Assembly (NCBI RefSeq): GCF_022836435.1
Contig: NZ_BQXC01000002.1
Span: 1-58,786 of the forward strand
DNA from: Nitrosomonas sp. PY1
GTDB taxonomy: Bacteria > Pseudomonadota > Gammaproteobacteria > Burkholderiales > Nitrosomonadaceae
Length of the DNA stretch: 58,786 nucleotides
Direction of reading: 5' to 3'
Part shown: piece by piece, positions 1 through 6,697 of the stretch
How positions within the stretch are numbered: position 1 is the first letter of the stretch
Layout of the letters: each line of letters opens with the position of its first letter
The notes under the pieces: model-generated
What the model saw: only the letters and a program-made list of their open reading frames with translations
What the model was told of the DNA's origin: nothing
Databases searched by the model: none
Made by a program: the position numbers and the translations under genes

Positions 1-30
1 GGGCCTGCACTTTTTTGTCACCCAAAATAC
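1..30. repeat. terminal direct repeat, left copy
   Basis: The first 30 bases (starting GGGCCTGCAC and ending CAAAATAC) are identical to the last 30 at 58757-58786. This is the usual sign of a circular molecule written out linearly with a short assembly overlap. A true direct repeat at two ends of a linear element is the less likely alternative, because the window also holds a complete plasmid backbone. Confidence 0.85.
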
Positions 31-104
31 TTGTTGACGCCGGTTGAAAATTGACCAGGTAATTTCACGTATTCTGCTTAAATTTTAGGCAGGAGACAGT
101 AGAG

Positions 105-1024
105 GTGATTACTATGGTTATGTATGCAAAGATACGGCGGATGTATTATCGTGAACATCTGTCGATTAATGAAATTCAGCGACGTACAAGTCTGTCACGA
201 AACACGATAAAGAAGTGGCTGAGAGCGTCCGGTGATAGTGCTGTTAAATATGAAAGAGTAAAGAAATCAGGCAAATTGACTCCGTTTGAGCCCAGGCTGT
301 TATTGGCGCTGGAAGCGGATGCGCGTCGTCCGAAGAAGGATCGGCGCACGGCGAAGATGTTATTCAAAGCGATTTTGAACGAAGGCTATACTGGTGGCTA
401 TACGATTGTTTGCGACTTTATCCGGAACTGGCGCAATCAAGGCAGTAAAGGCACTGCGTATGTGCCGCTCAAGTTTGCATTTGGTGAAGCATTTCAGTTT
501 GACTGGAGTGAGGAGTGGCTAGTGATCGGCGGTATTCATCGTAAAGTGTTAGCTGCACACACCAAACTATGCGCCAGCCGTGCATTCATGCTCTGTCGGG
601 TTACCCATCACAAAGCCACGAGATGTTGTTTGATGCGCATACCCGCGCATTCGCAGCTTTTGTCGGCATCCCGAAACGCGGTATTTACGATAACATGAAG
701 ACCGCCGTGGATAAGGTTTCCAAAGGCAATGGACGCGTGGTGAACACGCGCTTCTTTGCCATGACCGCACATTACCTGTTTGATCCAGATTTCTGCAATG
801 TAGCTTCCGGCTGGGAGAAAGGCGTTGTCGAGAAGAATGTTCAGGATATGCGCCGCCATATCTGGGCTGAGGCCAAACAGCAGCAGTTCAGTTCATTCGA
901 AGAACTTAACTGTTGGCTTGAAGCGCGTTGCCGCACCTTGTGGTTAGAAATACAGCATCCAGACTATACCGGCATTACGCTGGGTGCTAATAAACAAAAG
1001 GCTCTAAAGTTTCACGGGATTTAG
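105..1024 (+). pseudogene. istA: IS21-family transposase IstA, frameshifted and truncated
   Basis: Two overlapping reading frames (105-698 and 569-1024) together give about 300 residues of an IstA-type DDE transposase. An N-terminal helix-turn-helix (SINEIQRRTSLSRNTIKKWL) is followed by the catalytic core: Asp in AFQFDWSEEW, Asp in IYDNMKTAVDK and Glu in KGVVEKNVQD. The frame changes at about 560-600. The protein stops after TGITLGANKQKALKFHGI, some 200 residues short of a normal IstA, and no istB helper ATPase follows. The element should therefore be dead. It lies next to the circle junction, close to another broken transposase at 58.2-58.6 kb. Confidence 0.85.
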
Positions 1025-1083
1025 TGGCAAATTCGTTGTTGGGGTTCTAAGCCCAAATCCACGAAATTTTCAGAATGGAAAGT

Positions 1084-1419
1084 TCAGTCGATGGCCAACA
1101 TCAAATGCCCGAGTGATGCCGTGGCGGGTTTTACTTTGATCTCGATGTCATAGCCCAGTCGATTTAGGCAGTCCATCAATTTGCGCTCCGACAAGTTCGT
1201 GAAGTCGCCGCGCATCATGTCGGAAACCTTGGGCTGGGTGATGCCCATACGTTTAGCCGCTGCCTGCTGAGTCAGATCAAGGCTGCGCATCGCCTTCCTG
1301 ATCTCGATGACTAAGCCGGTTTTGATTTTAAGTTTTTCAGCGTCGGGTAGACCCAGATCGGCATATACATTGCCAGAACTGCGTTGTACCTCGACTCCAT
1401 CAATGATTCGTGTTTTCAT
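1084..1419 (-). CDS. XRE-type antitoxin of a HigBA-like module (TA module 1)
   Basis: A 111-residue protein with a helix-turn-helix at about residues 47-72 (LDLTQQAAAKRMGITQPKVS), the fold of HigA/XRE antitoxins that bind both their toxin and their own promoter. The N-terminal block RSSGNVYADLGLPDAEKLKIK is shared with the antitoxin at 21682-22014 (ENSSGNVFDDLGIDNAEELQAR), so the two modules belong to one family. It lies downstream of its toxin gene and overlaps it by 20 bases, so the toxin is read first, as in HigBA operons. Role is by family; activity is not shown. Confidence 0.85.
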   Translation of the reverse strand: MKTRIIDGVEVQRSSGNVYADLGLPDAEKLKIKTGLVIEIRKAMRSLDLTQQAAAKRMGITQPKVSDMMRGDFTNLSERKLMDCLNRLGYDIEIKVKPATASLGHLMLAID

Positions 1420-1777
1420 TTCGTAACTCCTTTGCCCATGCCTCGGCTACCTTAAGCCTGGCGTGAATGATGTCCATGTCTTCTTTTGGCGTTGCAATTC
1501 CTTGCTTACTTTTCTTCTGGAAGCAATGCAAGACAAACACAGCCTCCTTGAATTTAACGGTGTAGACAGCCCGGTAAGTGCCACCAACATCACTCTCAAT
1601 CACCTCAAGAACGCCAGCCCCGCCAAAACCCTTAAGTACCTTCGCCGCATCGTGTTGATCTCCGACCTGAGCCAAGGATAGTGCGTAACCAACGAGCCGT
1701 CGCACGCCCGTCGGCAATGCCATCAAATCCTTGTGACTGCTTGCAATCCATTCCAGCGGCTTTTCTTTATCGCCCAT
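1400..1777 (-). CDS. RelE/HigB-type toxin, Gp49-like (TA module 1)
   Basis: A 125-residue toxin-like protein starting MGDKEKPLEW. The core GTYRAVYTVKFKEAVFVLHCFQKKSKQGIATP is the signature of the phage Gp49-like branch of the RelE superfamily, whose members usually cut mRNA at the ribosome. The frame is open further upstream to 1939, but the ATG at 1775-1777 was chosen because it gives the family's usual length and sits just below a good promoter. The homologous toxin at 21324-21704 shares the HAFQKKAKKGISTPKQD motif. The TA pair lies between the IS21 remnant and the Tn3-family transposon. Confidence 0.82.
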   Translation of the reverse strand: MGDKEKPLEWIASSHKDLMALPTGVRRLVGYALSLAQVGDQHDAAKVLKGFGGAGVLEVIESDVGGTYRAVYTVKFKEAVFVLHCFQKKSKQGIATPKEDMDIIHARLKVAEAWAKELRNENTNH

Positions 1778-1783
1778 GTTTTT

Positions 1784-1811
1784 ATTATATATGAAAAGGT
1801 ATATATTGCAA
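1784..1811 (-). promoter_or_regulatory. sigma-70 promoter and possible operator of TA module 1
   Basis: On the minus strand TTGCAA (1806-1811) and TATAAT (1784-1789) are 16 bases apart and lie just upstream of the toxin ATG. The spacer carries facing ATATA tracts, which could serve as an autoregulatory operator for the TA complex. Seen by eye only. Confidence 0.55.
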
Positions 1812-1832
1812 ATCCCCGTCGTAACTGATGAA

Positions 1833-1860
1833 CTGTCGGAAAACAAGTGTTTTCCGACAG
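1833..1860. repeat. perfect 12-bp inverted repeat (hairpin)
   Basis: CTGTCGGAAAAC and GTTTTCCGACAG face each other across a 4-base AAGT loop. The hairpin lies between the TA promoter and the transposon end, followed directly by a G5 run and no T-run. It could be a terminator, a protein-binding site or an old transposon end. Confidence 0.7.
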
Positions 1861-1884
1861 GGGGACTGGAGACCTCCAAATCAT

Positions 1885-1906
1885 CGGGTGCATTTAAACA
1901 AACGAC
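1885..1906. repeat. transposon inverted repeat, tnpA side
   Basis: A 22-base sequence, CGGGTG-CA-TTTAAACAAACGAC, matching the tnpR-side end in inverted orientation with two mismatches. Confidence 0.7.
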
Positions 1907-1978
1907 ACCAAAGTCCCATAGGATTTTTTTCAACACCACAGCTGACGTGGCTTTGAACCAAATCAGAGCTTCCCAATT

Positions 1979-4900
1979 TTAGTCCGATTTCCAGTCCGGA
2001 TTTTTGGGAACTGCCAAGCCCATCGAATCGACCATTCGCTCATCCGAGAAGTCGAACTCACCGTGCAGGTTGAAATGCTTCCAGGTGGCGACCGATCCGT
2101 TACGAATCGCTTCGATCAGTTCCGCCCTGCGTTCCTCGTTTTTTTCTGATGCAAGCTCCTGTGAGAGATAGAGGTAATTCCAGCATACAGCAGCGTTCTT
2201 GATCAGTCGTCGGCAAGCTTCGGCAATCTCCTGGTCTTCTTTTTCGCTTTGAATGAACTCCTGGTTATGACCGAAAGAAACGGCCTTGGAAAATTTGTTC
2301 GAGCCCTCGACCTTGTTGAGCTGTTTTTCGATTGCCTGCCTGAATTGAAGATCGTCACAGTATTTTAAAATAAAGAGCGTCTTTGGGATCTTCCCGAATT
2401 CCTTCAAGGCTCGGTACAGCGGGTGCTGCTTGGAGTAGGAATTTAGGCGCTTGAAAAGCTGTGAGGCGGTCGTGACCTTCAATCGGATGGTTGCGATAAA
2501 GCGCAAAACATCATCCCATTGATCCTCGAAGTAATTTTCTCGAATATAGTGGTCTGGCAGTATCAAGTATCCTTGTTCCTCGTAATGTTTTCGGTGCTTG
2601 AAAGCATAGAGTTGCTGCCGACTAACGCCCTTGATTCGCGGTGCGAACTCAAAATCCAGGAGATAGGTTGACGCAAATATGACTTCTGAGTAGCCATGTG
2701 TGTCGGTCGAATGTATGTCGCTTTTGATGACGTCGTTGTGCATCAATCCGTCGATCACGTAGGCGGCCTCCCGTTCAGCGGAGCTGATCACCGTGGAATG
2801 CCACATTAGATCGCGCATGTCGATGAACGTCACCACACTAACGCCCTTGTCTTTGCCTAAATATTTGTAAGAGTAATTGGCGTTCAGGGAATCCACTGCC
2901 ACCTCGATTTTCTGCCCATCGCTGGAGGTGTGCAGCACATCGGACTGATTACGGTAGATGTTCGGCAGGCTCATCCGATTGGTCAATCGCAGGATGCGAT
3001 CATTGGCGCCCTGGACGTTCTGTAGCGAGAAGTACCAGTTGACCGCGTTGTCCAGCTCGCCATCATCGATTTGCTTGGAAATTTCCGCCAGTTTGCTGTG
3101 GCCAATATCACAGCCATAACCGATAATGCCGGCAAAGAGAATCTTCTTGACTGGCCGGGCTCGTTGATACTTGATCTGCCAATGCTCAAATTCGTCGAGA
3201 AAATTTGTAGCATGATCCACTGTCGCCAACATCTCAAGCATGGAAATATATTTCCGTTCCGGGAAGAAAGTTCCAAGAGACAAGCATTCCACCTCTTCCT
3301 GTTTGGGGGTGCTGACATGGAAGCTGCCGTCAGCCCGTATCGTCAGGCAAGGATTATTGCCTGCTATCAAGTTCTGGTTGGTTTCCTTATAACGGGCATC
3401 AAGCGTTTTTTCCAGGGCTTTTAAGGTGGCCTTGCAGTCGGCAAAGCCTTCGAGCCGAGCTCGTTGCAGATATTCGGCCCGATTGGCTTCCCAATCCGCC
3501 TTCTGGATCATGTATTCATCGAGAGAGCGGAATTTTTCAGAGTGTAACAGATTCAACGCACCGGACTTGATGGTCTCGGCGACCTCGACAAAGAACAGCG
3601 CCTTGTACAACGAAACGCGAAATTTGCCATCGGTAGCGGTCAGTGCCGCGCGCTGATCCTCGGCCAGAAAGTCCACGGGAGCGCTCTTGTCAACATTGCC
3701 GTCCTGTTGCTGATAATGGCATAATGCAGCCCACAATGCAGGTTTGCTACAGTTCGGCGCAAACTGCACCTGGCGGATAATGTAGGCAACGCGATGTTGC
3801 AATTTTAGTGAACGTGTTTCCAATAACGCAAAGTAGTCTTGGCCCTGCTGAATCTTTACCGCAGATTGCTTGAACTCGTCGATTTGCTGTTCGACCTGCG
3901 CTGGCTTGGCCGATTTCTCATTCAGCACGCCGTCGATCAAAACAACTTTCTGGCTGTCGTTCAGTTTCGCATCGGCGACGATAGTCCTGATTGCCGATAG
4001 TGTCTCTTGGACGTTCTGCCGAAACTGCTCAACCAGCGTGGTGAAGGACTGGTTACGCTGATCGCGTTCTCGGAAATAGACTTCCTTTTGTTCTTTCTCT
4101 GCGGCATTGACTGCCGCTTGCACGGCGCTTAACAGGATATCAATCAAAATGTCGTTCAGCTTGAAGGTCTGATACACGATGAAGGCAATCAGGTGCAGGA
4201 AGCGGTCTTCGTCCGCTCGACGCGAAACCTGGGGAATCTGGGCCTTGATGACCGAATAGGCGTAGTAGCGGATGCTTTCGTAGCTCAAGTCCAGGCGCTG
4301 CACAACTGGCATGAGGTCAAGATACAGTGTCTGCACGGTACCCAGGTCTGCCAAATTGGCTCTAATTTTCGCTGGCCGGGTCGATTGGTTGGGCTTCTTC
4401 AGCAAGGTGAGGCGGTAACGCCAACCCTCTTCGGTGCTGTTACTGGGTTCTTTTTCCAGCAAAGTGTCGAGATTGGTGCGTTGATTTTCCGTGAGGCAGG
4501 CCTCGATGATTTTGCTGAGGGTGCGTTGGTGGCTATTAAGAGCAGCTACGATCAGGTCGGCCAGCACATTGTAGCTGGGGATCGCAATTTTCTTAACTGT
4601 CAGCACCTGAATGATTTCCAGCAGAACCAGCTTGGGTCGGAACTGGACGCGGATCAGAGCGGCAATCTCATTGATAATGATGGTCTTCGCTGCTTCGTCG
4701 AACGGGCTATAGCCGAAGTAGCTCAGGATCGCTCGCTGATGGCGGGCATAGGTTTCCTTACTATAAGACTCAATGCAAACCTCAGATGGATTGATGCCTA
4801 TTTGACGGGCGACATACTCAATATCCGTGTGGTGGAACTGCCGGGCAAAGAATTTGCGCCGTGCCTTGAAGTAGCCTGCCACCACTAGAAAACAGACTTT

Positions 4901-5044
4901 ATTAATAGGCGTCCGCAAGTTCACCATTGAATCTTCGAGCAACAAAGGCAAGGAGAAAAACCGTTTTCGCTCAGAGCTGTTGAACACCGGTGGAGATTCG
5001 AATGCTTCCTCCTCCGGGGTGTTGAAAATTTTCATTCTTGCCAT
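1979..5044 (-). CDS. tnpA: Tn3-family transposase TnpA
   Basis: A 1021-residue DDE transposase that would carry out replicative transposition by binding the terminal repeats and forming cointegrates. The N-terminal region (about 1-300) is the DUF4158 DNA-binding type. The C-terminal half is the Tn3 catalytic domain, with Asp-containing blocks EVAVDSLNANYSYKYLG and HSTDTHGYSEVIFAS and a family-like tail (NGSVATWKHFNLHGEFDF). The length is normal (950-1030) and no frameshift was found, so it looks intact. The gene is divergent from tnpR, separated by a 155-base res region. Confidence 0.93.
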   Translation of the reverse strand: MARMKIFNTPEEEAFESPPVFNSSERKRFFSLPLLLEDSMVNLRTPINKVCFLVVAGYFKARRKFFARQFHHTDIEYVARQIGINPSEVCIESYSKETYARHQRAILSYFGYSPFDEAAKTIIINEIAALIRVQFRPKLVLLEIIQVLTVKKIAIPSYNVLADLIVAALNSHQRTLSKIIEACLTENQRTNLDTLLEKEPSNSTEEGWRYRLTLLKKPNQSTRPAKIRANLADLGTVQTLYLDLMPVVQRLDLSYESIRYYAYSVIKAQIPQVSRRADEDRFLHLIAFIVYQTFKLNDILIDILLSAVQAAVNAAEKEQKEVYFRERDQRNQSFTTLVEQFRQNVQETLSAIRTIVADAKLNDSQKVVLIDGVLNEKSAKPAQVEQQIDEFKQSAVKIQQGQDYFALLETRSLKLQHRVAYIIRQVQFAPNCSKPALWAALCHYQQQDGNVDKSAPVDFLAEDQRAALTATDGKFRVSLYKALFFVEVAETIKSGALNLLHSEKFRSLDEYMIQKADWEANRAEYLQRARLEGFADCKATLKALEKTLDARYKETNQNLIAGNNPCLTIRADGSFHVSTPKQEEVECLSLGTFFPERKYISMLEMLATVDHATNFLDEFEHWQIKYQRARPVKKILFAGIIGYGCDIGHSKLAEISKQIDDGELDNAVNWYFSLQNVQGANDRILRLTNRMSLPNIYRNQSDVLHTSSDGQKIEVAVDSLNANYSYKYLGKDKGVSVVTFIDMRDLMWHSTVISSAEREAAYVIDGLMHNDVIKSDIHSTDTHGYSEVIFASTYLLDFEFAPRIKGVSRQQLYAFKHRKHYEEQGYLILPDHYIRENYFEDQWDDVLRFIATIRLKVTTASQLFKRLNSYSKQHPLYRALKEFGKIPKTLFILKYCDDLQFRQAIEKQLNKVEGSNKFSKAVSFGHNQEFIQSEKEDQEIAEACRRLIKNAAVCWNYLYLSQELASEKNEERRAELIEAIRNGSVATWKHFNLHGEFDFSDERMVDSMGLAVPKNPDWKSD

Positions 5045-5199
5045 GGGGCGAACTCACTAGATGAAAAATGTACAGAAATTCTTTATACTTTAAACGATCA
5101 TTTATACGATAAGAAAAATTAGACAAAAATACTTGATATTCCTATCGATATGTTTATCTTATAATCTGGAATTTCAGGTATTTATCGAATAACGTAATT
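5045..5199. promoter_or_regulatory. res: res recombination site and divergent tnpA/tnpR promoters
   Basis: The 155 AT-rich bases between divergent tnpA and tnpR hold several imperfect dyads of the kind serine resolvases bind: TTTAAACGATCATTTATACG near 5090, a TATCGATATG block near 5143 and a TATTTATCGAATAACG block near 5179. The TAAACGATC core recurs near the resolvase remnant at 30167. Position and dyads support res; exact subsites I, II and III are not assigned. Confidence 0.6.
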
Positions 5200-6018
5200 A
5201 TGTCGACTAAAGTGACTACAGCCACTCGCAAAACGGTCGCTTATCTGCGGGTGTCGACGCTCGACCAGGATCTTGAGAAGAACAAGGCGGATATCCTGAA
5301 CTTTGCCAACCATCGCGATCTGGGCAAGGTGAATTTTGTTGAAGAGATTGCCTCCGGACGAAAGCCCTGGCGAGAACGTCAAATCGCACAGGTGTTAGAA
5401 GAATTGCAGAGTGGTGATGCCATTATTGTGGCCGAACTTTCGAGACTGGGCCGTAGTATGCTCGAATGTATGGAGATTCTGGCGCTCGCTACGCGCAAGG
5501 GTATCTGTGTCTATTCGGTGAAGGGAAGCTGGCAACTGGGCCATAGTATCCAGAGCAAGATCATTGCTCTGGCATTCTCGATGGCGGCAGAAATTGAGCG
5601 GGATTTGATTTCTCAACGAACCAAGGAAGCTTTGCGCTTTAAAAAGGAACAGGGCATCACGCTGGGTCGACCCAAAGGGCCAGGCAAAAGCAAGCTGGAT
5701 ATTTTTCGGCCGGAAATCGAGGGTCTGTTAGCGAACGGCTCAACGCAGCGGTTCATCGCGCAGCGTTACCACACAACAGAAGCAAACTTTCACAATTGGC
5801 TCAAAAAGAATGGGTTGAAGATAACCAAAGTCGTTTGTTTAAACTCACCCGCTATACGGCGGGCAGAAATGGCCCAAGATCCTTGGCGTGGCCATTGGAG
5901 ACCAGGACGTCTTTCTGCTCGCCTGGTCCAAACATTCCGCAAACTCCCACTTCGTGGAGTTCGAGTGGTGTACGGCTCTCGCGCTGAAAAAGACCGTTAT
6001 TCCCTGTCTTCTGGATAG
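5200..6018 (+). CDS. tnpR: Tn3-type serine resolvase TnpR with a foreign read-through tail
   Basis: Residues 1-140 are a serine recombinase catalytic domain: VAYLRVSTLDQD with the nucleophilic Ser, then AELSRLGRSMLECMEIL and AAEIERDLISQRTKEAL. Residues 141-208 carry the GRPKGP linker and a C-terminal helix-turn-helix (RFIAQRYHTTEANFHNWLKK). The protein should resolve Tn3 cointegrates at res. It has no stop codon before the transposon end: the frame runs through the inverted repeat at 5830-5851 and on for about 55 codons in a frame different from the TIR gene lying there. The first ~210 residues are ordinary; the tail is an accident of the junction. Confidence 0.85.
   Translation: MSTKVTTATRKTVAYLRVSTLDQDLEKNKADILNFANHRDLGKVNFVEEIASGRKPWRERQIAQVLEELQSGDAIIVAELSRLGRSMLECMEILALATRKGICVYSVKGSWQLGHSIQSKIIALAFSMAAEIERDLISQRTKEALRFKKEQGITLGRPKGPGKSKLDIFRPEIEGLLANGSTQRFIAQRYHTTEANFHNWLKKNGLKITKVVCLNSPAIRRAEMAQDPWRGHWRPGRLSARLVQTFRKLPLRGVRVVYGSRAEKDRYSLSSG
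5830..5851. repeat. transposon inverted repeat, tnpR side
   Basis: GTCGTTTGTTTAAACTCACC and the following CG; inverted relative to 1885-1906 with two mismatches. It lies inside the 3' end of the tnpR reading frame. Confidence 0.7.
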
Positions 6019-6697
6019 CACAAGACTTCCCCCCTCCCTTGCCGCAACGCACGCAATTCCGGTCGAGAACGTTCCGGAGATCCTCACTGCGCTGACTGGA
6101 TTTGCGCCCGCACGAGGTACAGTCCGCCGCGCCGAAGTCATCAACAGGCTTGATAAGATCCAGGACACCAAACCAGAAGATGTGCTGGCGCGGGCAAAAG
6201 CGACTTTTGAACAAAAAGACTGGATAGTGCACGGGAATGTCATACAGGGCGAAAATGTCACGGTAACGTTTGCAGAAGGGCATAAGGAGCCGCCCAAAGG
6301 ACTATTGGACAAGTGGCAAACCTGGGCGGGGGTGGCAGTCACCTTGCTGACGGCGATCTCGCTGATGGCCGACTTGCCGGACAAGATTGAAGCTTTGTTC
6401 TCGAATGAGACTAGACTTAGCGATAAGAAAGACAGCGAGAATCTAATGCTGGAGCAAGGCCTCGAAGGGTCAATTCGCGACCGGACGGGGCAACCCATGG
6501 AAGGCGTAAAAGTGTCACTACCAAAGTTTAACCAGACGGTTGCAACCGATCCACTCGGTCAGTTTCGCTTTCGCGTTACGGCCTTTAAGCAGGATACCGT
6601 GGGTTTGCTGGCCCAGAAGAATGGTTATGATCCCTACGAGAATGACTTTACCCTGGGCAATACCGACATCAGTTTCACCATGAAGAAAAAGCCATGA
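5852..6697 (+). pseudogene. TIR-domain membrane protein, 5' end removed by the transposon
   Basis: The frame is open from just after the transposon end. It begins inside a TIR domain: GGQKWPKILGVAIGDQDVFL, then LAWSKHSANSHFVEFEWCTA, with the W-S and F-E-W block typical of the second half of bacterial TIR domains. About the first 50 residues are missing. A GTG at 5888 could start a 269-residue remnant. A membrane segment follows at about residues 150-170 counted from GTG 5888 (WAGVAVTLLTAISLMADL), then a carboxypeptidase-regulatory-like beta domain (GSIRDRTGQPMEGVKVSL). TIR domains in bacteria are often NADases or signalling modules. It overlaps the next gene by 4 bases, so the pair is an operon. 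Probably inactive as it stands. Confidence 0.7.

Larger units (their letters stand above)
1885..5851. mobile_element. Tn3-family cryptic transposon (tnpA, res, tnpR)
   Basis: About 4 kb with divergent tnpA and tnpR around an AT-rich res region, bounded by a matching inverted pair: CGGGTGCATTTAAACAAAC (1885-1903) and its complement-type partner at 5830-5851, which differs at two positions over 22 bases. Classical Tn3 ends are about 38 bp and begin GGGG, so these may be only the inner part of the ends. The five bases outside each end (ATCAT and CTATA) differ, so no target duplication is visible. That fits a deletion or rearrangement at one side. No passenger genes are present. Confidence 0.75.

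Noticed and set aside
1776..1982. Plus-strand frame before the transposon as the missing TIR N-terminus
   Set aside because: The translation shows none of the TIR first-strand or box 1 features, so the missing 5' end is not on the left flank.
4193..4888. Long plus-strand open frame of 231 codons opposite tnpA
   Set aside because: It lies wholly inside the conserved transposase gene on the other strand, has no recognisable domain and no ribosome site.
1885..5851. Target-site duplication of the Tn3-family element
   Set aside because: The five bases outside the proposed ends (ATCAT and CTATA) do not match, so none is claimed.
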